From: Demequina silvatica
GTDB taxonomy: Bacteria; Actinomycetota; Actinomycetes; Actinomycetales; Demequinaceae
Reading direction: 5' to 3'
NCBI RefSeq assembly: GCF_000971215.1
Contig: NZ_BBMA01000006.1
Location: forward strand, 1-64,000
Length of the DNA: 64,000 nt
Both the position numbers and the translations under genes were made by a program. Under the pieces are notes generated by a model. The model saw only the letters and a list, made by a program, of their open reading frames with translations. It searched no databases and had not been told where the DNA came from. This document shows positions 33,804 through 43,937 of this stretch, one piece after another (the first letter of the stretch is position 1; every line of letters begins with the position of its first letter).

Positions 33804-34928
33804 ATGACGGACACCATCGTGATCCCCGCGGACCTGCTGCCGCGGGACGGCCGGTTCGGCTCCGGTCCCTCCAAGGTGAGCGACGCCCAGGTGAAGGCCC
33901 TGGTAGAGAGCCAGCCAGGCATCCTCGGCACGTCGCACCGCCAGGCCCCCGTCAAGGGCCTCGTGCGCGACATCCGCGCCATGCTCGGCGACCTCTACGC
34001 GCTCCCCGAGGGCTACGAGGTGATCCTCGGCAACGGCGGCTCGACCATGTTCTGGGACGCCGCCGCCTTCTCGCTGGTGCGCGAGCGGGCGCAGCACTGC
34101 GCGTTCGGCGAGTTCGGCAACAAGTTCGCGAAGGCGACGGACCTCGCGCCGCACCTCGGCGCATCGTCCATCCGCACCGCCCCCGGCGGCCAGGCGATCC
34201 TGCCCGAGGCGGAGGCCGGCATCGACGTCTACGCGTGGCCGCACAACGAGACCTCGACGGGCGTGCGCGTGCCCGTCCTCCGCCCCGCGGGCATCGGCGA
34301 CGCCCTCACCGTGGTGGACGCCACCTCGGCGGCCGGCGGCGTGCCCGTCGACATCGCGCAGGCGGACGTCTACTACTTCGCGCCGCAGAAGAGCTTCGCC
34401 TCCGACGGCGGCCTGTGGTTCGCGATCGTGTCCCCCGCGGCGATCGCCCGCATCGAGGAGGTCGCGGCGTCCGGCCGCTGGATCCCCGAGTCCCTGTCGC
34501 TCAAGGTCGCGCTCGACAACTCGCGCGCCGACCAGACGCTCAACACCCCCGCGGTCGCGACGCTCGTGATGATGAAGGCGCAGCTCGAGTGGATGCTGGC
34601 GGGCGGCGGCCTGGAGTTCTCCGCGGGCCGCTCGGCGCGCTCGTCGCAGATGCTCTACGACTGGGCGGCACGCACCGAGTGGACTGAGGCCTTCGTCACA
34701 GACCCTGGCCTGCGCTCCCCCGTGGTTGCGACCATCGATCTGCACCAGCGCGTCGACAGCGCCGAGCTCCGCCGGCACCTCCGCGCTCAAGGGGTTGTCG
34801 ATATCGACCCGTACAGGAAGCTCGGCAGGAACCAGATCCGTGTGGGCGTCTACCCCGCCGTGGATCCGGAGGACGTGGAGCGCCTGGTGCGGTCCCTGGA
34901 CTACCTCGTGGAGAGATTGCTGACATGA
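33804..34928 (+). CDS. serC: Phosphoserine aminotransferase
   Basis: 374-residue PLP enzyme of serine synthesis (3-phosphohydroxypyruvate to phosphoserine), of the actinobacterial/archaeal-like short type. The PLP lysine is in YYFAPQKSFASDGGLW; GNGGSTMFWD, the phosphate-binding SHRQAPVK and NETSTGV are characteristic. The ATG at 33804 is preferred: TACAGT (33792-33797) ends six bases upstream, the spacing of a leaderless start, while two earlier ATGs are inside the promoter. Its stop overlaps the CAP-protein start (ATGA). Confidence 0.94.
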   Translation: MTDTIVIPADLLPRDGRFGSGPSKVSDAQVKALVESQPGILGTSHRQAPVKGLVRDIRAMLGDLYALPEGYEVILGNGGSTMFWDAAAFSLVRERAQHCAFGEFGNKFAKATDLAPHLGASSIRTAPGGQAILPEAEAGIDVYAWPHNETSTGVRVPVLRPAGIGDALTVVDATSAAGGVPVDIAQADVYYFAPQKSFASDGGLWFAIVSPAAIARIEEVAASGRWIPESLSLKVALDNSRADQTLNTPAVATLVMMKAQLEWMLAGGGLEFSAGRSARSSQMLYDWAARTEWTEAFVTDPGLRSPVVATIDLHQRVDSAELRRHLRAQGVVDIDPYRKLGRNQIRVGVYPAVDPEDVERLVRSLDYLVERLLT

Positions 34929-35707
34929 CCGAAGAGCAGGATGTGCTGGAGCGCAGCCGCCGACGTCGTCGTCACGCTCCGGCCATCCTGCTCGGCGGGC
35001 TGCCGGTGATCGTGGCGTCCACCGCCCTCGCCGGCGCGTACCTCTTCGTCCCCGCCGCGCCGTCCTACGCGCAGGCCGCCTTCCCCGAGACGCCCGCGTC
35101 GGCCGCGCCCGTGGCCTCGATCCGCGCCGCCGCCACCGCCGAGCCGGCCTCCGACCTCCACCGCGTGCGCGTCACCGTGCCCAAGCCGGAGCCCACGCCC
35201 GAGCCGGCCCCCGCATCGTCCACCGGGACCGTCCCCACCACCGTGCAGGGGGACGATGCGCCGGTCGCCTCCGCGCCGTCCGTGGACTTCGCGGCGTATT
35301 GCGCGAGCCCGCAGGCACCGTCGAGCGCGTCGAGCGTGAGCGGCCTGCTGGCGGCGACGAACGCCGAGCGCGCCAAGGCGGGCATCGCTCCGCTGACGTG
35401 GGCGTCGGACCTCGCGGCCGCGGCGACGTCCTGGTCGCAGCAGATGGCCGCGCGGGACTCCGCGACCGACGCGGTGGCGGACGCGCTGTCGCACAACCCC
35501 GGCCGCCCGGGAGCCGAGAACGTGGGCGTGGTCTACCGCTCGCCCGGCATGGCCGAGTTCTCCGCGATGGCCACGCTGCACTCGGGCTGGGTGTACTCGT
35601 ACGGCCACTGCGCGAACCTCATGAACCCCGCGTACACGCAGATGGGCGCCGGCGCCGCGACCACCGCGGACGGCACCACCTGGTACGCGACGGAGAACTT
35701 CCGCTAG
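34925..35707 (+). CDS. Secreted CAP-domain protein
   Basis: 260 residues: cytoplasmic Arg-rich start (ERSRRRRRHAP), one membrane segment (ILLGGLPVIVASTALAGAYLF) that anchors or exports it, a Pro/Ala/Thr linker (40-115), then a CAP/SCP domain (about 125-260) with LLAATNAERAKAGIAPLTW, HNPGRPGAENVG and GHCANLMNPAYTQMGAG. CAP domains bind lipids or act in envelope processes; function here is unknown. It is translationally coupled to serC, an odd pairing. Two opposing copies of GGGACGATGCG-like sequence (near 35213 and 35249) are embedded in the linker codons. Confidence 0.88.
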   Translation: MTEEQDVLERSRRRRRHAPAILLGGLPVIVASTALAGAYLFVPAAPSYAQAAFPETPASAAPVASIRAAATAEPASDLHRVRVTVPKPEPTPEPAPASSTGTVPTTVQGDDAPVASAPSVDFAAYCASPQAPSSASSVSGLLAATNAERAKAGIAPLTWASDLAAAATSWSQQMAARDSATDAVADALSHNPGRPGAENVGVVYRSPGMAEFSAMATLHSGWVYSYGHCANLMNPAYTQMGAGAATTADGTTWYATENFR

Positions 35708-36876
35708 TCGGATTCGTGGGCGTGCGCGGGGCGGCCGCGCGGCACCCACGCGAGGAAGCCCCCGGTGGTGGCGAGCCCGATCCCGCCGACCGCGAAGAAC
35801 CCCACCGGCAGCGCCACCAGCGCGCCGAGCGAGACCAGCGCGGGCCCCAGCAGCCCGCCGATGTCCTGCAGGATCATCCAGATGCCGGTGAACACGGCGC
35901 GCCCGCGCTCGGGCGCGACGTCCGCGCCGAGGGTCATGATGAGCGCGGAGCCCCACCCGTTGCCGATCCCGAGGATCAGCGCCGCGGCGGTGACCTGTAC
36001 GACGCCCTCGGTGAACGGCAGAGCGATGAACCCGGCTGCGAGCAGCAGCGAGGACGGGATCGCGGTCCACAGGCGTCCACGGCGGTCCATCGCGATCCCG
36101 GCGGGATAGAAGAGGAGCATGTCGATCCCCGCGGAGATCGAGAAGATCAGCGTCGCGACCTCCGGGCTCAGGCCCACGTGCGTGGCCCACAGCGGGATCA
36201 CGGCGATGCGCGCCTGCCGCAGCGCGCCCGTCGCGACCACCGTGAGGCCCAGCGTCGACAGGACGTGGCGCTGCTCGCGGGCGACCTGCAGGAGCGGGGC
36301 GCGATGTCTGGGACGGACGATGCGCCGGTCGCCGCGCATCCCGAACGCCGCCAGGGCGATCATCGCCGCGAGCACGCAGGCCGCGCCGAACCAGTAGGTC
36401 GCGTCGAGCCCCATCGCGGCGATGAGGGCGGCGCCGATCAGCGGGCCAGCGAAGTTCGAGACGCGCCACACGCCGGCGAGCGTGGTGAGCGAGCGGGCGA
36501 CCACCTCGGGTGCGACCACGCCGAGGATCTGGTCCTGCCGGGCCACGTGATACGAGGCGTGCCCGAGCCCGACCAGCACCGCGCCGGCCATGAACACCGC
36601 CAGGTTGGGCGCGACGGCCGCGGTGATCGAGCCGATCGCGAGCACGCCGAGGGTCACCAGCGCCGCGTGTGCCGAGCCGATGCGGTGGGCCAGCCCGCCG
36701 CCCACGGCGGAGCCGGGCATGCGGCCCAGCTGGTAGGCGACCACGGCGAGCGAGGCGAACGTGGCCGTGTGGCCCATCGCGGCCACGCTGAGCGCGAGCA
36801 CGGGCAGCATGGCGCCGATGCCGAGCTCGGCGAGGAGGGTGGGGACGTAGACGCGCGCGGCGAGCGCGCGTGCCAC
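35704..36876 (-). CDS. MFS transporter
   Basis: About 390-residue major facilitator with 12 membrane segments (VYVPTLLAELGIGAMLPVLAL in helix 1, GRMPGSAVGGGLAHRIG in the motif-A loop, GLGHASYHVARQDQILGV, and AGIDMLLFYPAGIAMDRRGR). It looks like a drug or metabolite efflux member (DHA1-like); substrate unknown. I start at the GTG at 36874-36876; the frame stays open upstream into the DUF3027 gene, and a non-standard CTG at 36912 overlapping that gene's stop is the only other attractive start. No ribosome-binding site distinguishes them. The last codons overlap the convergent CAP gene by four bases. Confidence 0.85.
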   Translation of the reverse strand: MARALAARVYVPTLLAELGIGAMLPVLALSVAAMGHTATFASLAVVAYQLGRMPGSAVGGGLAHRIGSAHAALVTLGVLAIGSITAAVAPNLAVFMAGAVLVGLGHASYHVARQDQILGVVAPEVVARSLTTLAGVWRVSNFAGPLIGAALIAAMGLDATYWFGAACVLAAMIALAAFGMRGDRRIVRPRHRAPLLQVAREQRHVLSTLGLTVVATGALRQARIAVIPLWATHVGLSPEVATLIFSISAGIDMLLFYPAGIAMDRRGRLWTAIPSSLLLAAGFIALPFTEGVVQVTAAALILGIGNGWGSALIMTLGADVAPERGRAVFTGIWMILQDIGGLLGPALVSLGALVALPVGFFAVGGIGLATTGGFLAWVPRGRPAHAHESD

Positions 36877-36904
36877 GCGTCGGGGGGACGCCGGTGCGGG
36901 CGCC

Positions 36905-37837
36905 TCAGTCAGCCTGGGGCTCCCGGACCTCTTCCTCGGCGGGCGCGTCCTCGACCGGGGCGTCCTCGCTTGAAGCCTCGGCGACCGGGGCCTCGGCGAC
37001 GTCCTCCGCGGGGGTCTCCGGCGCATCGTCCACCGAGGTCTCCTCGGCGACGTGCTCGGGGGTCTCCTCAGCGGCCGCCTCGGGCTCCGGCTCCGGGTCG
37101 GGCTCCACGGGAGTGGCGACCTCGTTCTCGAAGACGGGGTCCGAGTCGGGCCACTGGGTGGCGCCGCGCTCGGTGTCGGTCTCGGAGTGCGCGCCGCAGC
37201 CGTGGTCGACGCTCACCACGCGGCCGTCGTCGGGCGACCACTCGTTCGAGCAGGCGCCGAACCGCAGGCGCATCGAGCCGGTGAGCGGGATGAAGAAGGC
37301 ACAGGTCGAGCACGGCGAGGCGGACGCCATCGCGGCGGCCGCGGTGGGGCCGTGGGAGCCGCGGTACCAGCGGTCGGCGACGTCGGCGCGGCCGTCGGGG
37401 CCGAGCACGCGGGGACGGCCCAGGCCGAGCTCCCAGTTGGCGATCGCGTCCTCGTCCTCGGCGCCGGTGGACTCGTAGCCCTGGACCAGGCGCGCGTCGT
37501 CGGGGATGTACGGCAGCACCATCGAGGGCTCAAGGTCGCCGGGGCGGATGCGGTCCGCCCACGGCACCCAGGCGGGCGCCAGCAGCGCGTCGTCGGCGGG
37601 GACCAGGTGCGCCTCGCACACCGTGGCGACCTTCTGGCGCGGCGCGCGCGACAGCGTCACGGACCACACCCAGCCGCGGTAGCCCGGCATGGTGCAGGCG
37701 AACAGGTGGGTGACCAGGCGGTCCTCGTTGACGACGGTGCTGAGGTGGTCGCCCACCATGAAATCGTCGCCCGCCGTCTCGACGGCGGCGTCCCTGGCGA
37801 GGTCCACGGCCTCGACGAGCACGGCGTCCTTGGCCAT
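36905..37837 (-). CDS. DUF3027 protein
   Basis: 310-residue actinobacterial protein of unknown role. The conserved domain spans residues 1-220 and has ARDAAVETAGDDFMVGDHL, WSVTLSRAPRQKVATVCE, LLAPAWVPWADRIRPGDL and a four-cysteine cluster, SPCSTCAFFIPLTGSMRLRFGACSNEWSPDDGRVVSVDHGCGAHSE, likely a metal site. The last 90 residues are acidic, Glu/Pro-rich and probably disordered. Its start shares one base with the cold-shock gene stop (TGATG), so it is co-translated with it; this pairing is common in the group. Confidence 0.88.
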   Translation of the reverse strand: MAKDAVLVEAVDLARDAAVETAGDDFMVGDHLSTVVNEDRLVTHLFACTMPGYRGWVWSVTLSRAPRQKVATVCEAHLVPADDALLAPAWVPWADRIRPGDLEPSMVLPYIPDDARLVQGYESTGAEDEDAIANWELGLGRPRVLGPDGRADVADRWYRGSHGPTAAAAMASASPCSTCAFFIPLTGSMRLRFGACSNEWSPDDGRVVSVDHGCGAHSETDTERGATQWPDSDPVFENEVATPVEPDPEPEPEAAAEETPEHVAEETSVDDAPETPAEDVAEAPVAEASSEDAPVEDAPAEEEVREPQAD

Positions 37838-38235
37838 CAGACGTCCAGCTGGTCCGCGACGGCCCGCAGCACGGCGGCGACCGGCTTGGCCTTGGCGGGC
37901 TCGGGGTAGCGACCCTTGCGCAGGGTGTTCGAGACGCCGTCGAGCATCTTGATGAGGTCCTCGACGATCACGGTCATCTCATCCGCGGGCTTGCGCATGT
38001 TCGCGGCGATCGACGGCGCGGACTCGAGCACGCTGACGTTGAGGGCGGACGGGCCGCGGCGGCCGTCGGCCACCGAGTACTCGACCTTGGCGCCCGGCTT
38101 CACGGTGGTGCCGGCGGGCAGGGCCGATGCGTGGAGGAAGACCTCCGAGCCGTCCTCGCTCGCGATGAATCCGAACCCCTTGTCGGAGTCGAACCACTTC
38201 ACCTTTCCAGTGGGCACATCTACCTCGTTCGTCAT
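37837..38235 (-). CDS. Cold-shock (CSD) RNA-binding protein with C-terminal extension
   Basis: 132 residues. The first 67 are a cold-shock domain: GKVKWFDSDKGFGFIASEDGSEVFLH carries RNP1 (KGFGFI) and RNP2 (VFLH), which bind single-stranded RNA or DNA. The remaining 65 residues form a helical tail (ANMRKPADEMTVIVEDLIKMLDGVSNTLRKGRY) not present in small CspA proteins, perhaps a dimer or partner interface. TAGAAT (38265-38270 on the minus strand) is a good -10, leaving a leader of about 25 bases. Coupled to DUF3027 downstream. Confidence 0.92.
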   Translation of the reverse strand: MTNEVDVPTGKVKWFDSDKGFGFIASEDGSEVFLHASALPAGTTVKPGAKVEYSVADGRRGPSALNVSVLESAPSIAANMRKPADEMTVIVEDLIKMLDGVSNTLRKGRYPEPAKAKPVAAVLRAVADQLDV

Positions 38236-38452
38236 GCGGACACCGCGGATCGATGCCCCGCACGATTCTAGCCGGACCCGGCGACACCCGACCGAAGCGC
38301 GCACCGCATCGTCCCCCCTGGGGCCCGCCGGGCCCCTCGCCGGCCGCGCGGACGCCCCACGAATCGGGAGCGTTCCCAGCGGGTCTTTGCGCAGGGGCGG
38401 GTGATGTGGGCAGACTGGAGGGGTTGGGAACCCGGAACCAGTCGGAGTGTGT

Positions 38453-39163
38453 ATGCCCACGGCCACGACGCCAGCCTGGCTGCTGCCGGCCTTCGTAAGG
38501 GAGGCGGTCGCGGTGGGAGCGACCGTACCCGAGGAGCAGATCGCCGAATCCGGCGCCCGCCTGCTCCAGCGTTGGCAGAACCCCGCCCGGCGCTTCCACG
38601 ACGTGCGGCACCTGGTCGAGCTCCTCACCCGGGTCGACGAGCTCCAGCAGGAGACCCGCCTGCCCCACTGCGTGCGGCTCGCCGCCTGGTATCACGGCGC
38701 GGTGTTCTCCTCCGACTCGGAGGCGGCGTACGCGAACCGCGGCGGCGAGGACGAGGACGCGAGCGCCGAGTACGCCCGCATGGAGCTGCGCGACCTGGGC
38801 GTGCCCGACATCAAGATCGACGCCGTCGCGACCATGGTGAAGGGGTTGTCGCGCCACTCGGCGACGCCGGACACCCCCGACGCGCAGGTGCTCTCCGACG
38901 CCGACCTCGCGATCCTCGCGGCGGACCCGCAGCGCTACAAGACGTACCTCGCGGACGTGCGCGAGGAGTACGCGGAGGTCCCCGACGACCGGTTCATGCT
39001 GAGCCGGCGCGCGATCGTCGGCAAGCTGCTGTCGCGGCCCCGGCTCTACACCACGCCGCTCGGCGCCACGTGGGAGGCGCAGGCGCGCCAGAACCTCGCC
39101 GCCGAGGCGGCCCGCCTCGACAAGAAGATCGCGGCGATGTCCCCGGCCACCGACGCCGGCTGA
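38453..39163 (+). CDS. HD-superfamily hydrolase-like protein
   Basis: 236 residues similar to COG4339-type predicted metal-dependent phosphohydrolases. RRFHDVRHLVELLTRVDEL has the first histidines; the usual FHD core appears here as LAAWYHGAVFSS, with Gly in place of the metal-binding Asp. The rest (GEDEDASAEYARMELRDLG, LSDADLAILAADPQRYKTY, RLYTTPLGATWEAQARQNL) matches the family. ATG at 38453 has GGAG five bases upstream; a GTG six bases earlier is less likely. It diverges from the cold-shock gene. It may be inactive or use another metal arrangement. Confidence 0.82.
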   Translation: MPTATTPAWLLPAFVREAVAVGATVPEEQIAESGARLLQRWQNPARRFHDVRHLVELLTRVDELQQETRLPHCVRLAAWYHGAVFSSDSEAAYANRGGEDEDASAEYARMELRDLGVPDIKIDAVATMVKGLSRHSATPDTPDAQVLSDADLAILAADPQRYKTYLADVREEYAEVPDDRFMLSRRAIVGKLLSRPRLYTTPLGATWEAQARQNLAAEAARLDKKIAAMSPATDAG

Positions 39164-39245
39164 GTTATCCCCCGTTCCCGGAAGGGACGATGCGCGGGCT
39201 GAGGGGCCCTACCTAGCCTCGATGCACCGACATCGAGGGGGAATC

Positions 39246-39533
39246 ATGCAGTATCACGTCGACGCGGCCGAGGTCTCGGCCGCCTCCGCCCGCGCGGGAC
39301 GCTCCGCCGAGGCGATCCGTGCGGAGGTCGCGGGGCTCATGGCGCAGCTGGTGGCGCTCGACACCACGTGGCAGGGCACCGCCGCGGCGGCGTTCGCGGA
39401 CGTGCGCGAGCAGTGGCGGGGCGCGCAGGCGCACGTCGAGAGCGCGCTGGACGCGATCACGGGCGCGCTGGCGCATGCGGCGCAGTCGTACGAGGAGGCG
39501 GAGGCGACGGCGTCGCGGCTGTTCTCGCGGTAG
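39246..39533 (+). CDS. WXG100-family secreted protein (ESAT-6 like)
   Basis: 95-residue helical hairpin protein. The central TTWQGTAA is the WXG turn, with predicted helices on both sides (EVSAASARAGRSAEAIRAEVAGLMAQLVAL and VREQWRGAQAHVESALDAITGALAHAAQSYEEAE). YEEAE near the C-terminus resembles the YxxxD/E export signal of type VII secretion. ATG at 39246 follows GAGGGGGAA. No secretion ATPase gene is in the window. Confidence 0.9.
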   Translation: MQYHVDAAEVSAASARAGRSAEAIRAEVAGLMAQLVALDTTWQGTAAAAFADVREQWRGAQAHVESALDAITGALAHAAQSYEEAEATASRLFSR

Positions 39534-39599
39534 GCGGTGGGCCGCGCGGTGGGGCCGCGCGGGCCGCGGGCGCGGGCGCGGGCGGCCTACGCTCGGGGG

Positions 39600-39866
39600 A
39601 TGATCCTCATCGACCCGCCGCTGTGGCCCGCGCACGGCCGCGTGTGGGGTCACCTGGTCTCGGACTCGTCGTTGGCGGAGCTCCATGACTTCGCGGCGCG
39701 TGCCGGGATGCCCGAGCGGGCGTTCGACCGCGACCACTACGACTACCCGGTTGAGCGGCGCGCGGAGCTGGTCGCGCTCGGCGCCGTCGAGGTGTCGACG
39801 CGGGAGCTCATCACGCGGCTGCGCGCCTCGGGGCTGCGGGTGACGGCGGCGCAGCGGCGCGGGTGA
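39600..39866 (+). CDS. DUF4031 protein
   Basis: 88-residue small protein of unknown function common in actinobacteria: MILIDPPLWPAHGRVWGHLVSD, RAFDRDHYDYPVERRAELVALGAVEV and STRELITRLRASGLR match DUF4031. The ATG at 39600 follows TACGCT (39588-39593) by six bases, a leaderless promoter. It shares a strand with the WXG100 gene 66 bases upstream. Confidence 0.85.
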   Translation: MILIDPPLWPAHGRVWGHLVSDSSLAELHDFAARAGMPERAFDRDHYDYPVERRAELVALGAVEVSTRELITRLRASGLRVTAAQRRG

Positions 39867-39882
39867 GGCGCTCCCCGGCGGA

Positions 39883-39932
39883 TTGATCCGATCGTGCAGA
39901 TCCGCGCGGTCTTTTCTGCTCCGCCCTATCAG
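39883..39932. repeat. 50-bp TTGAT...ATCA element, copy 2
   Basis: Starts TTGATCCGATCGTGCAGATC and ends TCCGCCCTATCAG, exactly 50 bases, with the central TTTTCTGCTCC. Closest to copy 1 at its left end and to copies 3-4 at its right end. Confidence 0.8.
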
Positions 39933-40118
39933 TTCGCCGAGCGCGCGCCACGCCTGCCCCATCTGACCCCGCCCGCCCCGTCGAAAGCCAATGACGCTTG
40001 TGAAGGGTGGGACGCGCATCGTCCCCTGTGACAGTCACATCCTTCACGCGAGAACACCCGTGTCACATCCGCCATTGGAACTCGACGCCGCCGCGTCCAC
40101 CCCAGGCACAGCAGAAGA

Positions 40119-40150
40119 CCCCCTCCCCCGGCGCGAACCGGGGAAGGGGG
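40119..40150 (-). terminator. groEL terminator
   Basis: CCCCCTCCCCCGG (40119-40131) pairs with CCGGGGAAGGGGG (40138-40150) with one mismatch, loop CGCGAA, 34 bases beyond the groEL stop on the minus strand. Confidence 0.7.
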
Positions 40151-40183
40151 CCTTCGATGCAGCTGAACCGCTGAGGGCCGGGC

Positions 40184-41951
<1,768 letters not shown>

Positions 41952-41959
41952 CGCCGATT

Positions 41960-41986
41960 CTGGCACTCTCCCCCGTCGAGTGCAAA
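41960..41986 (-). promoter_or_regulatory. Second CIRCE-like element
   Basis: CTGGCACTC, nine bases, GAGTGCAAA: the inner GCACTC/GAGTGC half-sites are perfect and the outer bases diverge. It lies eight bases from the perfect CIRCE, so two HrcA dimers may bind side by side. Confidence 0.8.
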
Positions 41987-42018
41987 CGCCCTGGAGGCCT
42001 TTCGCCGAGGGCGAGAAC

Positions 42019-42048
42019 CGCATCGTCCCCCTACCAAGGGACGATGCG
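42019..42048 (-). terminator. Hairpin of two GGGACGATGCG motif copies upstream of groEL operators
   Basis: CGCATCGTCCC (42019-42029) and GGGACGATGCG (42038-42048) form an 11-bp stem with an 8-base loop, six bases beyond the stop of the LytR_C-domain gene. It may terminate that gene. Confidence 0.6.
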
Positions 42049-42053
42049 CGGGC

Positions 42054-42665
42054 TCACTGAGTGACGATCTGCGCCTCGATGTCGGCGAGGGTCTCGGTAT
42101 CGCCGAACTGGACGGTGTCGATGCCGAGCAGGTCCGCGACCTCCTGGGCGGTGTCCGCGCGCTCCTCGCTGTCGTAGATGACCACGTTGGAGGCGGGCGA
42201 GCCGGTGAGGTTGGCGGCGCTGACGTCGGTGAAGCCGGCGTCGGTCAGCACGGCGGCGTCCTCGGCGGCGAGGCCGGAGATGCCGGTGCCGTTGAGGACC
42301 GCGATCGGGGCGTCGTAAGAGATCACAGGCTCCGGCGACGGAGTGACGGACGGCTCGGGCGAGGCAGTTTCGCTCGGCTCCGGGGAGGCGGCCTCGGAGG
42401 CGGTCTCCGACGGCTCGGGCGTCGCGCTCTCGCTGGTCTCGACGGTGGCGGTCGCGGACGGCGAGGCGCTCGCCTCCGAGCCGTCGCCCGTGCTCCACAG
42501 GAACTTCGCGACGCCGAACGCGGCGAGGCCGGCGACCACGAACACCACGACGGGCACCACCAGGATGGTCCACCACGGGCGCGGCGCGCGGTGCACGCCG
42601 ACCGGGCCGGAGCCCTCGGCGATCTCGTCGAACTCGTCTCGCGGATACTCGTCGGTCACGGCCAT
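42054..42665 (-). CDS. LytR C-terminal-domain membrane protein
   Basis: 203 residues: acidic cytoplasmic start (MAVTDEYPRDEFDEIAEG), one membrane helix (WWTILVVPVVVFVVAGLAAFGVAKFLW), a Ser/Pro/Glu/Thr-rich spacer (SEASASPSATATVETSESA...), then a LytR_C domain (about 118-203: IAVLNGTGISGLAAEDAAVLTDAGFTDVS, NVVIYDSEERADTAQEVADLLG). This domain occurs after LytR-CpsA-Psr enzymes; here it stands alone, outside the membrane. It may act in wall-polymer attachment, but no catalytic domain is present. TAGGGT abuts the ATG, an odd promoter spacing. The DUF3263 gene ends three bases upstream. Confidence 0.87.
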   Translation of the reverse strand: MAVTDEYPRDEFDEIAEGSGPVGVHRAPRPWWTILVVPVVVFVVAGLAAFGVAKFLWSTGDGSEASASPSATATVETSESATPEPSETASEAASPEPSETASPEPSVTPSPEPVISYDAPIAVLNGTGISGLAAEDAAVLTDAGFTDVSAANLTGSPASNVVIYDSEERADTAQEVADLLGIDTVQFGDTETLADIEAQIVTQ

Positions 42666-42668
42666 ACC

Positions 42669-42941
42669 CTACCGTTCCAGTGGCGTACGTCCTCGGCGAC
42701 GCGTCGCGCGGGTGCGGCGCAGGCGCTGGACCAGGACCGGGTCGTGCGCGAGGGCCGCGGGGGTGTCGATCAGGGCGTTGAGCACCTGGTAGTACTGCGT
42801 CGCGGACAGCCCGAAGCGGTCGCGCACGGCGTCCTCCTTGGCGCCCGCGAAGCGCCACCACGTGCCCTCGAAGGCGAGGATGTCCGCATCGCGCTCGCTC
42901 AGCGCGGGCTGCTCGACCGCGTGTGCCGCGCCGGCGTCCAT
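42669..42941 (-). CDS. DUF3263 protein
   Basis: 90-residue small actinobacterial protein of unknown role: LSERDADILAFEGTWWRFAGAKEDAVRDRFGLSATQYYQVLNALID is the conserved DUF3263 block and looks like a helix-turn-helix. The Arg-rich tail (RLRRTRATRRRGRTPLER) could bind nucleic acid. ATG at 42939-42941 has GGAGG five bases upstream, so the long upstream frame is not used. It precedes the LytR_C gene by three bases, a conserved pairing in the group. Confidence 0.88.
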   Translation of the reverse strand: MDAGAAHAVEQPALSERDADILAFEGTWWRFAGAKEDAVRDRFGLSATQYYQVLNALIDTPAALAHDPVLVQRLRRTRATRRRGRTPLER

Positions 42942-43039
42942 CCGTCCTCCTTCCCGTGGCTTCCCCGTGGGTGGGACCAGCGTAAGTGCGCGCGAGGGCC
43001 GTCCCGACCAGGCGCTCCGGGGCTCGCTAGGGTGGCGCC

Positions 43040-43735
43040 GTGGATGTCGACTGGCGGACCGGCGTGGCCGCGGACTGGGCGGAGGCGCTGGCGCCGGCGG
43101 GCCCGGCGCTCGACGCCGCGCTCGCGTCCCTGGACGGCTCGGAGTTCCTCCCGCCGCGCGCGCAGGTGCTGCGGGCGTTCGCCGCGCCGCTCGCCGACGT
43201 GCGGGTGCTCCTGGTGGGCCAGGACCCCTACCCCACGCCGGGCGACGCGGTGGGGCTGAGCTTCTCGGTCGCGCCGGGCCGACCGATGCCGCGGTCCCTG
43301 CGCAACATCGCGGCTGAGCTGGCCGCGGACACCGGCGAGGAGCTGGGCTCCGGCGACCTGTCGGGGTGGGCGTCACAGGGGGTCCTGCTGCTCAACCGCG
43401 TGCTGACCGTCGCGCCCGGCGAGGCGGGCTCGCATCGCGGCCGGGGCTGGGAGCAGGTGACGGCGCGCGCGATCGAGGCGCTGGCCGCGCGCGGCGGGCC
43501 GCTGGTCGCGGTGCTGTGGGGGCGCGAGGCGCAGTCGCTCGCGCCGCTGCTCGGGGACGTGCCGGTGATCGCGAGCGCGCACCCCTCGCCGCTGAGCGCC
43601 CGCCGCGGGTTCTTCGGGTCGCGGCCGTTCTCGCGCGTGAACGCGCTGCTGGAGGAGCAGGGCGCGGCGCCCATCCGCTGGAGCACGGAGCCGGACGTGG
43701 GGCTCAGCGCGGGACCGCCGGCCGCGCTCTTCTGA
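43040..43735 (+). CDS. ung: Uracil-DNA glycosylase (family 1)
   Basis: 231-residue base-excision-repair enzyme removing uracil from DNA. Motif A is [22 protein letters not shown] (catalytic Asp and His-pocket Tyr); [11 protein letters not shown] and motif [22 protein letters not shown] (the minor-groove His-Pro-Ser loop) complete the family 1 signature. The GTG start at 43040 follows TAGGGT (43028-43033) by six bases, implying a leaderless transcript. It ends shortly before a long inverted-repeat element. Confidence 0.95.
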   Translation: MDVDWRTGVAADWAEALAPAGPALDAALASLDGSEFLPPRAQVLRAFAAPLADVRVLLVGQDPYPTPGDAVGLSFSVAPGRPMPRSLRNIAAELAADTGEELGSGDLSGWASQGVLLLNRVLTVAPGEAGSHRGRGWEQVTARAIEALAARGGPLVAVLWGREAQSLAPLLGDVPVIASAHPSPLSARRGFFGSRPFSRVNALLEEQGAAPIRWSTEPDVGLSAGPPAALF

Positions 43736-43760
43736 GTTCTCTGACCGGGCCCCGTTCCTG

Positions 43761-43892
43761 CGGGACACTCACCGTGCTTTCTGGGCTCGACGTGCGTCGC
43801 ACGGGACAGCGGCTCGGTCCGCGCTCCCGACCATCCCGGTCGGCTGTCCCGCCCGACGCACAGACCTCAGAAAAAGCACGGTGAGTGTCCCG
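43761..43892. repeat. Long nested hairpin element, copy 1
   Basis: Outer arms CGGGACACTCACCGTGCTTT (from 43761) and its complement ending at 43892. Nested inner arms GTGCGTCG/CGACGCAC and CGGGACAGC/GCTGTCCCG continue the fold inwards. The 132-bp element lies between convergent ung and tRNA-Thr. A second copy is at 52892-53013. Confidence 0.85.
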
Positions 43893-43937
43893 GCGAGTGA
43901 GGGAGCCGGGCGGGAGCACGCGTGTGCCCGGCGGAAG

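Larger units (their letters stand above)
39867..40183. other. 317-base intergenic region with repeats
   Basis: No gene. It holds a 50-bp TTGAT...ATCA element (39883-39932), a copy of the CGCATCGTCCC motif (from 40015) framed by GTGAAGG and CCTTCAC, and the groEL terminator (40119-40150). Nothing else is recognised. Confidence 0.7.
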
